Assembly: GCA_041164825.1 (NCBI GenBank)
Contig: JBEAOO010000288.1
Coordinates: 1 to 59,025 of the forward strand
Direction: 5' to 3'
Length of the DNA: 59,025 nucleotides
Source of the DNA: JBEAOO01 sp041164825
Lineage (GTDB): Bacteria > Pseudomonadota > Gammaproteobacteria > Burkholderiales > Burkholderiaceae_C
Shown one piece after another: positions 49,327 through 57,795 of this stretch. The position numbers and the translations under genes were made by a program. The notes beneath the pieces are model-generated. The model made no database searches, was not told where the DNA came from, and saw only the letters and a program-made list of their open reading frames with translations. Every line of letters starts with the position of its first letter. Within the stretch, counting starts at the first letter, position 1.

Positions 49327-49645
49327 GCGCACCCGGCCGCCGCGCACAGGCGCTGGGCGGCACCAGCAGCTCGAACGCCGCGGCCTCGCTGCCCCAGCCT
49401 TCGAGCACCCACTCGCTGCCGCCGGGCAAGGCCAGCCCCTCGCCCGCCTGCAGCACCACATCTTCCGATGCCGTGGCGCCGCCGGCCGGCAGCGACCGGG
49501 TCAGCCAGAGCGCGCCGCAGCGCGCCTGCAGCCAGCGTCCACCGGGGCCCACGGGCAAGCGCAGGGCTTGGCCGGCGGGCAGGGTCCACGGTGCGGCCGA
49601 GCGGCTGGATTGTTGCGAGATGGGCATGGACGACAAGCGGGTCAT
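49241..49645 (-). CDS. DUF2917 domain protein
   Basis: The 134-residue protein has a small beta-rich domain (about 25-95; LPAGQALRLPVGPGGRWL, LWLTR, LQAGEGLALPGG) matching DUF2917, and a C-terminal tail read from sequence antisense to the TfoX-domain gene. The ATG at 49645 has an AGGAG ribosome binding site seven bases upstream; ATG 49669 is in frame. It is divergent from a LysR-type gene, an arrangement I recall from other Burkholderiales. Its function is unknown. Confidence 0.78.
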   Translation of the reverse strand: MTRLSSMPISQQSSRSAAPWTLPAGQALRLPVGPGGRWLQARCGALWLTRSLPAGGATASEDVVLQAGEGLALPGGSEWVLEGWGSEAAAFELLVPPSACARRPGALSRVIAWARACWQVWRPTSAPCPQGSPA

Positions 49646-49676
49646 GACGGGGCTCCTGGGGAAATTCATGCTGTGA

Positions 49677-49706
49677 ATCGTAGACAGACGCCGCGCCGTC
49701 GTCCAA
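49677..49706 (-). promoter_or_regulatory. Promoter of the DUF2917 gene
   Basis: On the minus strand TTGGAC (49706-49701) and TACGAT (49682-49677) are 18 bases apart. The start would be near 49670, giving a leader of about 25 bases that carries the AGGAG ribosome binding site. Its -35 box touches that of the divergent lysR promoter. Confidence 0.55.
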
Positions 49707-49734
49707 TGACTTCCCTGTGCACCATTGATACCAT
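49706..49734 (+). promoter_or_regulatory. Promoter of the LysR-type gene
   Basis: ATGACT (49706-49711) and TACCAT (49729-49734) are 17 bases apart, each a 4/6 match. The -10 box ends six bases before the ATG at 49741, so the mRNA may be leaderless. The two divergent promoters share one -35 region, so a regulator bound there could affect both. Confidence 0.45.
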
Positions 49735-49740
49735 TCGCTC

Positions 49741-50700
49741 ATGAATCCAGGGCGCCAACGCCCCCTCTCTGTCGGCCCTCTGCGGGCGTTTGAAGCCGTG
49801 GCGCGCCGCTTGAGTTTTCGCGCTGCGGCCGAGGAGCTGTATCTCACGCAATCGGCCGTGAGCCGGCAGATTCGCGCGCTGGAGGACGAGATCGGCGCCT
49901 CGCTGTTCTCGCGTGGCACCCGCCATGTGGAGCTCACGGCCGAGGGCGCGCTGCTGCTGCGCGCCGTGCTGCCCGCGTTGGAGCGGCTCGACAGCGCGGT
50001 ACACAGCGTGCGCCAAGGCCGCGGGCGCAAGGTGGTGAGTGTGAGCACCTTCGCGTCGTTTTCCAGCCTGTGGTTGATTCCGCGGCTGAGCGAGTTTCAG
50101 CGCGTGCGGGGCGACATCGACATCCGCGTCTCGGCCAATGACCGCTTGGTCGACCCCGCCGATGGCGACATCGACCTGCTGCTGCGCTACGGCCCGCCCG
50201 CGGTGGCGCCTGCGGGCGCGCAGCGCCTGTTTGGCGAGGTGCTCACGCCGGTGATGGGCCGCTGGCTGGCCGACCAGGTGGCGCGCGGTGTGGCGCCGCC
50301 GCTGTCACAGCCAGCCGATTTGGCCCAGCACCTGCTGGCCGAAGAAGAAGACGAGCGCCCCAGCTCCACCCCGCTGCACTGGCGCCACTGGCTGCATCAA
50401 CACGGGCTGCCGGGCCTGCAGCCGCAGCGCTGGCTGGTGTTCAACTTCACGCACCAGCAGGTGCAGGCCGCCGCCTCGGGCCAAGCGATTGCGCTCGGCC
50501 GCTTGCCCATGGTGGCCGACATGCTGGCGCGCGGCGAGCTGGTGGAGCCGTTTGGCACGGCCGGCCGGCAAGACTCGGAGAACAGCTACTGGCTGCTCTT
50601 CAGCGACGCCGGGCGCGAGCGTCCCGAGGTGATCGAGTTTGCCCACTGGGTGCTGGCGCAGGCGGCGCTGACGCGCGAGGCGATGGGCGCGCCGGCGTGA
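49741..50700 (+). CDS. LysR-family transcriptional regulator, GcvA-like
   Basis: The 319-residue protein has an N-terminal winged helix-turn-helix (about 10-68; RLSFRAAAEELYLTQSAVSRQI) and an effector-binding domain with VSTFASFSSLWLIPRL and DIDLLLRYG, typical of the GcvA-like branch. It probably controls the divergent DUF2917 gene and itself; the effector is unknown. Its stop lies 10 bases from the convergent cyclo-ligase copy 2. Confidence 0.93.
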   Translation: MNPGRQRPLSVGPLRAFEAVARRLSFRAAAEELYLTQSAVSRQIRALEDEIGASLFSRGTRHVELTAEGALLLRAVLPALERLDSAVHSVRQGRGRKVVSVSTFASFSSLWLIPRLSEFQRVRGDIDIRVSANDRLVDPADGDIDLLLRYGPPAVAPAGAQRLFGEVLTPVMGRWLADQVARGVAPPLSQPADLAQHLLAEEEDERPSSTPLHWRHWLHQHGLPGLQPQRWLVFNFTHQQVQAAASGQAIALGRLPMVADMLARGELVEPFGTAGRQDSENSYWLLFSDAGRERPEVIEFAHWVLAQAALTREAMGAPA

Positions 50701-50710
50701 GGGAGGGGGG

Positions 50711-51325
50711 TCAGCCGCCCACCACGCCCAGCTCGGTGATCACGAGCGCCAGCGGCTGGTCGTGCGCTTCGGGCCGCAGTTGCGCATCTGTCAGCGCCGC
50801 ACACGACCACGCGACGCCAATGGCCGTCACATGCGGATGTTGGGCCAGCCAGCGGTCAAAGTAGCCGCCGCCATAGCCCAGCCGAAAGCCGCTGGGCGTG
50901 TAGCCCACGCAAGGCACCAACACCACATCGGGCACCACCTCGGCGCCCTCGCAGCTGGCAATGCCGCACTCATCGCGCACCACACTGGGCTCACCGTCCC
51001 AGCGTCGGTAATGCATCAATCGGCCCGCCTTGAAGGCATACGGCAAGGCCCAGGGCGTGTCATCGACAGAAAACCCCGCCGCATCGTCGGCTTCGCTGTC
51101 GGCGAGCAAGGCGGTCACTGCGTTAAATTCAGAGCCTATGGCGCTGTAAACACCCAACAGCGTCGGCTCCAGCTGGCCCAACACCTGCTTCAGGTGTCCA
51201 GCCAAGGCCAAGCTCGCTGCGCCCGCTTCCGGGCGCGCTCCAAATACATCCCGCGCGGCCATCAATTGGCGGCGCAACGCAGCACGGTCGGTGCCGCCTT
51301 CGGGCGCAGTGGTCGTGGTGCTCAT
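50711..51325 (-). CDS. 5-formyltetrahydrofolate cyclo-ligase, copy 2
   Basis: The 204-residue protein has the family's GVYSAIGSEFNAVTAL region and the ATP-site motif GYGGGYFDRW, with CVGYTPSGFRLGYGGG just before it. Its middle part differs strongly from copy 1 (48149-48721), so the two are old paralogues or came from different sources. The ATG at 51325 is preferred; the frame extends to 51388 across the divergent spacer with the transglycosylase gene. Confidence 0.88.
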   Translation of the reverse strand: MSTTTTAPEGGTDRAALRRQLMAARDVFGARPEAGAASLALAGHLKQVLGQLEPTLLGVYSAIGSEFNAVTALLADSEADDAAGFSVDDTPWALPYAFKAGRLMHYRRWDGEPSVVRDECGIASCEGAEVVPDVVLVPCVGYTPSGFRLGYGGGYFDRWLAQHPHVTAIGVAWSCAALTDAQLRPEAHDQPLALVITELGVVGG

Positions 51326-51376
51326 GATGGGTTCTTGCTCATGTTCTGTTTGAATCGACTCGGGGCTTTGAAAGCC

Positions 51377-53407
51377 ATGCCATCTCAAGCTGCCAAATCA
51401 GTGTACGGGAGCCTGTGCCTGGCCCTGGGCCTGCTGGCCAGCAGCTCGGCCATCGCGCCGGTGCGCGCCGAGCCCGGCGACGCGCTGGTGCAAGAAGCGC
51501 GCGACGTGCTGCGCAAGCGCGACAAAACCCGCTTGGCGCAGCTGCGCGCCGCCACCCTGGCCCAGCAGCACCCGCTGGCCCAGTGGGTCGACTACTGGGA
51601 GCTGAACAACCGCCTGAGCGACGCCAGCGTCGACGAGGTCGAGGCCTTTTACGCGCGCTGGCCGGCGAGTTATGTGGAAGACCGCTTGCGCAACGACTTT
51701 TTGCTCGAGCTGGGCAGGCGCCGTGACTGGGCCGCGTTTGCGCGCGACTTTCCGCGCTTTCGCATGAACGACGACCGCGAGGTCAGCTGCTACGCGCTGC
51801 TCACCGACCACCTCGCCGGCAAAGGCGTGACGCCCGAGGCCGCACGCGGCGCGTGGCTGGCCCAGCGCGACGCCGACAACGGCTGCAACCTGATGGCCAA
51901 GACGCTGATGGACGACCGCGTGCTCACGCCTGCCGACGCCTGGCAAAAAGCCCGCTGGGCGCTCGACGCCAACCGCCCACGCGCCGCGCAACTCGCCGTG
52001 GTGCTGGCCGCGCCCAGCAGCAGCGCCGCCATCAATGAGCTCAACGATGGCCCGGCGCGTTACCTGCGCCGCGCCTCGGCCGCCGACCGCACCGGGGCCG
52101 AGCTCGCCACGCTGGCGCTGATCCGCCTGGCCGGCACCGACGCCGCCGACGCTGCCGCGCAACTCACCGAGCGCTGGGAGCGCGCGCTGCCCGCCGACCT
52201 GGCCGGCACCGCCTGGGCGGCCGTGGCCAAACAAACGGCCCTCAAGCTGCTGCCCGAGGCCAGCGACCAATACCAGCGCGCCACCCTGGCGGGCAAGGGC
52301 CAAGTGGCCGAGGCCAGCTGGCCCGCTGACACCCTGGGCTGGAAGGTGCGCGCCGCGCTGCGCGCCAACCAAGGCGCCGGCCGCTGGCAGCAGGTGATGC
52401 AAGCCATCGACGCCATGCCCGCGGCTGAGCAGCGCGACCCCACTTGGCTGTACTGGAAGGCCCGCGCCCTGCAAACCCTGGCGCGCGACTCGCAAGACGG
52501 CGCCGCGCTGCGCCAGCAGGCCCAGGCGCTGTTGTCCACACTCGCCGGCCAGTACCACTTCTACGGCCAGCTCGCCACCGAAGAGCTCGGCCAGCCGCTG
52601 CCATTGCCGCCCGCGCCACGCCCGCTCAGCCGCGCCGAGCGCGACGCCGCGGCCAAGCTGCCCGGCTTCCAGCGCGCCCTGCAACTGATTGCACTCGGCC
52701 TGCGCAACGAAGGCGTGCGGGAGTGGAACTTCAGCCTGCGCGACCTCAGCACCGACCGCGAGCTGCTGGCCGCAGCGCAGTTGGCCTGCGACCGCGAGGT
52801 GTGGGACCGCTGCATCAACACCAGCGACCGCACCCGCACCGAGATCGACATGAACCAGCGCTTCCCGCTGCCCTTCCGCAACGCAGTGGTGGCGCAGGCG
52901 CGCAACATCGGGCTCGACCCGGCGTATGTATATGGCCTGATCCGCCAAGAGTCGCGCTTCGTCACCGACGCACGCTCGGGCGTCGGTGCCTCGGGCCTCA
53001 TGCAAGTGATGCCCGCCACCGCACGCTGGACGGCCAAGCGCGCCGGCCTCAACGTCAGCCCCGACGACCTGCACGACCGCGACACCAACATCCTCATCGG
53101 CACCCACTACCTGAAGTACGTGCTCGACGACTTCGGCGGCTCGCAGGCCATGGCCGCCGCCGCCTACAACGCCGGCCCCGGCCGCCCGCGCCGCTGGCGC
53201 GAAGGTGCCACGCTCGACACGGCCGCCTGGGCCGAGAACGTGCCTTTTGCCGAAACCCGCGACTACGTGAAAAAGGTGCTCAGCAACGCCACTTTCTACG
53301 CCGGCCTGTTGGGCAACGGCCAGCCCGCCTCGCTGAAAACGCGCTTGGGCCAAGGCATCGGCCCGCGCGACCCCGCAGCGGCCACGCCCAACAAAGACCT
53401 GCCTTGA
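51377..53407 (+). CDS. Soluble lytic murein transglycosylase (Slt family)
   Basis: The 676-residue protein has a signal peptide (SLCLALGLLASSSAIAPVRA), a long alpha-helical superhelix domain (about 30-480) and a C-terminal lysozyme-like domain (about 510-650). Its motifs include the catalytic Glu in RQESRF, GASGLMQVMPATA and AAAYNAGPGRPRRW. It cuts peptidoglycan between MurNAc and GlcNAc in the periplasm, forming 1,6-anhydro ends. The start could be ATG 51341; neither start has a strong ribosome binding site. Confidence 0.93.
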   Translation: MPSQAAKSVYGSLCLALGLLASSSAIAPVRAEPGDALVQEARDVLRKRDKTRLAQLRAATLAQQHPLAQWVDYWELNNRLSDASVDEVEAFYARWPASYVEDRLRNDFLLELGRRRDWAAFARDFPRFRMNDDREVSCYALLTDHLAGKGVTPEAARGAWLAQRDADNGCNLMAKTLMDDRVLTPADAWQKARWALDANRPRAAQLAVVLAAPSSSAAINELNDGPARYLRRASAADRTGAELATLALIRLAGTDAADAAAQLTERWERALPADLAGTAWAAVAKQTALKLLPEASDQYQRATLAGKGQVAEASWPADTLGWKVRAALRANQGAGRWQQVMQAIDAMPAAEQRDPTWLYWKARALQTLARDSQDGAALRQQAQALLSTLAGQYHFYGQLATEELGQPLPLPPAPRPLSRAERDAAAKLPGFQRALQLIALGLRNEGVREWNFSLRDLSTDRELLAAAQLACDREVWDRCINTSDRTRTEIDMNQRFPLPFRNAVVAQARNIGLDPAYVYGLIRQESRFVTDARSGVGASGLMQVMPATARWTAKRAGLNVSPDDLHDRDTNILIGTHYLKYVLDDFGGSQAMAAAAYNAGPGRPRRWREGATLDTAAWAENVPFAETRDYVKKVLSNATFYAGLLGNGQPASLKTRLGQGIGPRDPAAATPNKDLP

Positions 53408-53451
53408 TCCCCTTGTCATTTCGTTCCCGTCACCCCACCGGCACCCACCCC

Positions 53452-54396
53452 ATGCGCAATATCCTGATCCTCGGCGGCACCGGCTTTGTGGGCCGTGCGG
53501 TGTGCGAGCGCCTGGTGCAAACGGGCCTGGGCGAGGGCGGCCACCTCACGGTGCCCAGCCGCCGCCCGCAACGCGCACTCAAGTTGCAAACGCTGCCCGG
53601 CGTGCGCGTGGTGGCGGCCGATGTGCACCGCGATGCCGACCTCGATGCGCTGGTGGCCGAGGCCGATGCGGTGGTCAACCTCGTGGCCATCTTGCACGGC
53701 AGTGAAGCTGCGTTTGAGGCCGTGCATGTGGGCCTGCCGCGCCGCTTGGCGGCGGCGTGCCAGCGTGCGGGTGTGAAGCGCCTGGTGCATGTCAGCGCAC
53801 TCGGTGTGGGCCCCAATGCACCGTCCCATTACCTGCGCAGCAAAACCGCCGGTGAGGCCGTGTTGCGCGCGGCGCACCTCGACCTCACCGTGCTGCGCCC
53901 CTCGGTGATCTTTGGCGAGGAAGACCGCTTTCTCAACCTGTTTGCATCGCTGCAGGCCGTATTCCCGCTGATGCCTTTGGCCGGTGCCCACGCGCGCTTC
54001 CAACCCGTGTGGGTGGGTGACGTGGCCGAGGCCATCGTGCGCTGCCTGCACACACCCAGCACCGTGGGCGACACGTATGAGCTGGCCGGCCCCGCCGAGG
54101 CCACGCTCGGCCAACTCGTGCGCGCGGCCGGCGCCTGGGCCGGCCACCCGCGCACCATCGTGCCCTTGCCCGAGGCACTGGGCCAGCTGCAAGCGCTGGC
54201 CATGGCCGTGTTGCCCGGCGAGCCGCTGATGTCGCGCGACAACCTGGCCTCCATGCGCGTGCCCAATGTGGCCACCGGCACCTTGCCGGGCTTGACCGAG
54301 CTGGGCATCGCCCCGGCCTCGCTGCAAGGCGTGATGCAGCCTTGGCTGAGCGGCCGCAGCGGTTGCACGCGGCTCGACGTGCTGCGCCGGCATTGA
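53452..54396 (+). CDS. NAD(P)-binding protein, NDUFA9-like atypical SDR
   Basis: The 314-residue protein begins MRNILILGGTGFVGRAVCERL, a Rossmann nucleotide-binding motif (GGTGFVG), followed by VVNLVAILHG, HVSALGVG and SHYLRSKTAGE. In the last, the YxxxK pair of active SDR enzymes is replaced in part (YLRSK keeps Tyr and Lys). The pattern matches complex I NDUFA9-like proteins found in many bacteria; their exact role is unsettled. Start ATG 53452 follows the transglycosylase stop by 44 bases. Confidence 0.88.
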   Translation: MRNILILGGTGFVGRAVCERLVQTGLGEGGHLTVPSRRPQRALKLQTLPGVRVVAADVHRDADLDALVAEADAVVNLVAILHGSEAAFEAVHVGLPRRLAAACQRAGVKRLVHVSALGVGPNAPSHYLRSKTAGEAVLRAAHLDLTVLRPSVIFGEEDRFLNLFASLQAVFPLMPLAGAHARFQPVWVGDVAEAIVRCLHTPSTVGDTYELAGPAEATLGQLVRAAGAWAGHPRTIVPLPEALGQLQALAMAVLPGEPLMSRDNLASMRVPNVATGTLPGLTELGIAPASLQGVMQPWLSGRSGCTRLDVLRRH

Positions 54397-54481
54397 CCGC
54401 ACGGCATCACTGCGATGCGGCGAACTCACCCATGCGGTGAGGCCGGGCCGCTAGCATCGATGCACCAAGGAGAACGACCCC

Positions 54482-55171
54482 ATGCAACTCATCATCGGCA
54501 ACAAGAACTACTCGTCCTGGTCCATGCGCCCCTGGGTGCTGCTACGCCAGGCTGGCATCGCCTTTGAAGAAGTGAAGGTCCGCTTCGACAGCTTTGCCGC
54601 GGACTCCACCTTCAAAGCCCAACTGAACGCCGTGAGCCCCGTGGGCAAAGTGCCCGTGCTGGTGCTGGACGGTGGCCACGCGGTGTGGGACACGCTGGCC
54701 ATTGCCGAGACCGTGGCCGAGCTGTTCCCCGCCGCGCAACTGTGGCCGGCCGAGCCCCACGCCCGGGCCCGCGCGCGCTCGGTGTGCGCCGAATTGCACA
54801 GCGGGTTTGTGCCGCTGCGCAGCCACTTCCCCATGAACATCGAAGCCGCGCTGCCCGAGGTGGGCGCCCGCGTGCTGGCTGAACAGCCCGCCGTGCGCGC
54901 CGATCTCGACCGCCTGTTCGCGATGTGGACCGAGCTGCTGCAAGCCCATGGCGGCCCGCTGCTGTTTGACCACTTCACGATTGCCGACGCGATGTACGCC
55001 CCCGTGGTGATGCGCCTGGTGACTTACGGCGTGCCGCTGCCGGCCCCCGTGGCCGCTTACGTGGCCGCCGTGCAAGCCCTGCCGGGTGTGGCCGCCTGGG
55101 TGGCTGACGCGCGCGCCGAGCATGACTTCCTCGACTTCGAAGAGCCCTACCGAGAGGCACCCACGCCTTGA
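54482..55171 (+). CDS. Glutathione S-transferase family protein
   Basis: The 229-residue protein has a thioredoxin-like N-terminal domain (about 1-82) starting LIIGNKNYSSWSMRPW, with SPVGKVPVLVLDGG and DTLAIAE as the glutathione-binding part, and a helical C-terminal domain. The NYSSWSxRPW start is typical of a bacterial GST subgroup. It conjugates or reduces with glutathione; the substrate is unknown. AAGGAG precedes the ATG. The stop overlaps the TTG start of cca. Confidence 0.9.
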   Translation: MQLIIGNKNYSSWSMRPWVLLRQAGIAFEEVKVRFDSFAADSTFKAQLNAVSPVGKVPVLVLDGGHAVWDTLAIAETVAELFPAAQLWPAEPHARARARSVCAELHSGFVPLRSHFPMNIEAALPEVGARVLAEQPAVRADLDRLFAMWTELLQAHGGPLLFDHFTIADAMYAPVVMRLVTYGVPLPAPVAAYVAAVQALPGVAAWVADARAEHDFLDFEEPYREAPTP

Positions 55172-56418
55172 GCGCCTTGCCCTTCACCACCTACGAAGTG
55201 GGCGGCGCCGTGCGCGACCGCCTGCTGGGCCGCGCTGTGCACGACCGCGACTGGGTGGTGGTGGGCGCCACGCCCGAGGCGCTGCGCGCGGCCGGCTACC
55301 TGCCCGTGGGCAAAGACTTCCCCGTGTTTTTGCACCCCCACACGCGCGAAGAAGTGGCCCTGGCCCGCACCGAGCGCAAGACCGCCCCCGGCTACCACGG
55401 CTTTGCCTTCCACGCCGACCCGTCGGTCACATTGGAAGAAGATCTGGCCCGCCGCGACCTCACCATCAACGCCATGGCCCAGGCCGCCGACGGCACGCTG
55501 ATCGACCCCTGGGGCGGCCAACGCGACCTGGCCGCGCGCGTGCTGCGCCACGTGTCGCCCGCGTTTGCCGAAGACCCGGTGCGCATCCTGCGGCTGGCGC
55601 GTTTCGCCGCCCGCTTTGACGACTTCACCGTGCACCCCGATACCTTGGCGCTGATGCAGGCCATGGTGGCCGCCGGCGAGGTGAACGCGCTGGTGGCCGA
55701 GCGCGTGTGGCAAGAGCTCGCACGCGGGCTGATGGAAGCGCACCCGAGCCGCATGTTCGAGGTGCTGCGCGCCTGCGGTGCGCTGGCCGTGCTGCTGCCC
55801 GAGCTGAACCGGCTCTGGGGCGTGCCGCAGCGGGCCGACTACCACCCCGAGGTCGACACCGGCGTGCACGTGATGATGGTGCTCGACATGGCCGCGCAAC
55901 TGCAGGCCCCGCTCACCGCCCGCTGGGCCTGCCTGGGCCACGACCTGGGCAAGGGCAACACGCCGGCTGACGTGCTGCCGCGCCACATCGGCCACGAAGG
56001 CCGCAGCGAAAAACTCGTGCGCGCCGTGGGCCAACGCCTGCGCGCCCCCAGCGACTGCCAGGCCCTGGCCGAGCTGATGGCGCGCGAGCACAGCAATGTG
56101 CACCGCAGCGGCGAGTTTGGCCCGGCTGCCGTGCTGCGCCTCATTGAGCGCTGCGACGCGCTGCGCCGCCCCGAGCGTTTTGCCGAGCTGCTGCTGGCCT
56201 GCGAATGCGACGCCCGCGGCCGCCTGGGCTTCGAGGCGTCGGCCTACCCGCAACGCCCCCGCTTGGCCGCGGCATTGGCCGTGGTGCAGGCCGTGGACAC
56301 CGCCAGCGTGGCCGCGGACGCGGCCGCACAGGGCAAAAAGGGGCCCGCAGTGGGGGACGCGATTGGCGCGGCGCGATTGCAGGCGCTGACCGCCGCGAGC
56401 CACTGCGGTGCGCCTTGA
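55168..56418 (+). CDS. cca: CCA-adding multifunctional nucleotidyltransferase
   Basis: The 416-residue protein has the class II CCA-adding enzyme motifs VGGAVRDRLLG, HDRDWVVVGATP, the ARRDLTINAMA block and DPWGGQRDL. A C-terminal HD domain with GHDLGKG suggests the added phosphatase activity of the E. coli-type enzyme. It builds or repairs the CCA end of tRNAs. The start is TTG at 55168, overlapping the TGA of the GST gene; no in-frame ATG or GTG fits better. Confidence 0.95.
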   Translation: MSALPFTTYEVGGAVRDRLLGRAVHDRDWVVVGATPEALRAAGYLPVGKDFPVFLHPHTREEVALARTERKTAPGYHGFAFHADPSVTLEEDLARRDLTINAMAQAADGTLIDPWGGQRDLAARVLRHVSPAFAEDPVRILRLARFAARFDDFTVHPDTLALMQAMVAAGEVNALVAERVWQELARGLMEAHPSRMFEVLRACGALAVLLPELNRLWGVPQRADYHPEVDTGVHVMMVLDMAAQLQAPLTARWACLGHDLGKGNTPADVLPRHIGHEGRSEKLVRAVGQRLRAPSDCQALAELMAREHSNVHRSGEFGPAAVLRLIERCDALRRPERFAELLLACECDARGRLGFEASAYPQRPRLAAALAVVQAVDTASVAADAAAQGKKGPAVGDAIGAARLQALTAASHCGAP

Positions 56419-56450
56419 TCGCGCTCAACCAGCCACGCACGCGCGCTCGT

Positions 56451-56645
56451 TCAGACCAACTTGCTGATCGCCATCGCCAAAAAACTCAGCAGCACGCTGC
56501 TCGCCACCGGGATGAAGATCTCGCGCCCGAACAGCCGAAAGCGGAAGTCGCCCGGCAGCCGCCCGAGGCCGATTTTTTGCAGCCAGCGGTGCAGGCCCTG
56601 GAAGACCATCAGCACCAGCAGAATCAACAGCAGCCAGCGGATCAC
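56451..56645 (-). CDS. DUF2905 family small membrane protein
   Basis: This is a 64-residue protein starting with GTG at 56645, which overlaps the TGA of the MidA-like gene (GTGA). Two hydrophobic segments (IRWLLLILLVLMVFQGLHRW and IPVASSVLLSFLAMAISKLV) flank the conserved LGRLPGDFRFRLFGREIF, the DUF2905 signature. Its function is unknown. Overlapping translation suggests it is made together with the methyltransferase. Confidence 0.85.
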   Translation of the reverse strand: MIRWLLLILLVLMVFQGLHRWLQKIGLGRLPGDFRFRLFGREIFIPVASSVLLSFLAMAISKLV

Positions 56646-57775
56646 AGCGTGTGCGTCCGGTCGCCCACCCTGAAGCCCAGCGGCGCTTGCAGCAGCGTGT
56701 CGTCGCAGCCGCGCGCCAGGCCAATCACCTTGAACAGCTCGCCCATCTCGTGCTCCGCAATCAGTTTGTGCGCGGGTGACGTCACCTGCGGCGGCTGGCC
56801 GTCCATCAGCGCAGGCAGGCCACAGTTCATCAAAAACCGCGCTTGCGAGGTGTAGCCCAGCACATCGAGCCCGGCTTCTTGCGCGGCCAGGGCGATGCCG
56901 GTGAAGTTCACGTGCGCGGTGATGTCTTTGATGCCCACATCGATCAGCGGGTTGTCGTCGGCCAGGTGCGCGCGGTGGCACATCAGCGTGCCGCCGGTGC
57001 GTTGCGGGTGGTAGTACTCGTGGGCGGGGAAGCCGTAGTCGATGAAGAAGGCCGCGCCGCGCCGCAGGTGCGCCGCGAGGGTGCTGATGAAGGCCTCGGC
57101 TTGCGGGTGCACCTCGGTCACGGTGCCGGGCACGAACACCAGTGGCTCGTCCACGGGTGGCTGCAGCGTGGTGGGGCGGTCGGCCCAAGTCAGGGTGTCA
57201 CCACCTTCGGCAAACACCACCCCGCGCTCCCGCCACTGCTGACCATCGAAGTGGATCAGCTGCACCGGCATCGCGTCCAGAACCTCGTTGCCGACGATCA
57301 CGCCGTCGATGTGCGCAGGCAGCGCGCTCACCCACTGCACGCGCTCGCCCCACGCGGCCAGGCGCTCGGCCTGGCGCGCACGCAGCGTGCTCGACAGATC
57401 GACGATGGTGTAGCGCGTGACGGGCTGGCCGAGTGCATCAAGCGCGCTCAACAGCTGCTCGGCCAAGGCGCCCGAGCCGGCGCCAAACTCCCACACCTCG
57501 CTGGTGCCACTGGCGGCCAAGGCCTGCGCCACTTGGCGGGCCAGGGCGGCGCCAAAGAGCGGCGACAGCTCCGGGGCGGTGACGAAGTCGCTGCCGGAGG
57601 AGGGCAGGTGGCCGAACTTGCGGCTGTGGTTGGCGTAGTAGCCCAGGCCCGGCGCATACAGAGCCAGCGCCATGAAGGTGTCAAACGGCAGCCAGTCGCT
57701 GCCGCGCTGCGCCATGGCCTCACGCAGGCGCTGCAGCAGCGCGGCCGATACACTGGCGGGTTGATTGGATGTCAT
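56642..57775 (-). CDS. MidA-family SAM-dependent methyltransferase (NDUFAF7-like)
   Basis: The 377-residue protein has the MidA/NDUFAF7 signature: GYYANHSRKFGHLPSSGSDF and FVTAPELSPLFG near residues 46-74, the SAM-binding WEFGAGSGALAEQLL, VGNEVLDAMPV and FFIDYGFPAHEYYHPQR. The mitochondrial homologue methylates an arginine of complex I subunit NDUFS2, so a role in respiratory complex assembly is possible. An NDUFA9-like gene lies nearby at 53452. It is divergent from the reductase gene, with only 20 bases between their starts. Confidence 0.92.
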   Translation of the reverse strand: MTSNQPASVSAALLQRLREAMAQRGSDWLPFDTFMALALYAPGLGYYANHSRKFGHLPSSGSDFVTAPELSPLFGAALARQVAQALAASGTSEVWEFGAGSGALAEQLLSALDALGQPVTRYTIVDLSSTLRARQAERLAAWGERVQWVSALPAHIDGVIVGNEVLDAMPVQLIHFDGQQWRERGVVFAEGGDTLTWADRPTTLQPPVDEPLVFVPGTVTEVHPQAEAFISTLAAHLRRGAAFFIDYGFPAHEYYHPQRTGGTLMCHRAHLADDNPLIDVGIKDITAHVNFTGIALAAQEAGLDVLGYTSQARFLMNCGLPALMDGQPPQVTSPAHKLIAEHEMGELFKVIGLARGCDDTLLQAPLGFRVGDRTHTL

Positions 57776-57781
57776 CGCGCG

Positions 57782-57787
57782 ATTGTA
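57782..57787 (-). promoter_or_regulatory. -10 box of the MidA-like gene in a 20-base divergent spacer
   Basis: On the minus strand TACAAT ends six bases before the ATG at 57775, predicting a leaderless mRNA. The complementary strand reads ATTGTAGAAA toward the reductase ATG at 57796, with TTGATT (57761-57766) as a possible -35 box. Promoters of both genes must overlap each other and coding sequence. Confidence 0.45.
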
Positions 57788-57795
57788 GAAACACC

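Noticed and set aside
51398..53419. 673-codon minus-strand frame opposite the transglycosylase gene
   Set aside because: It is a shadow of a gene with clear catalytic motifs.
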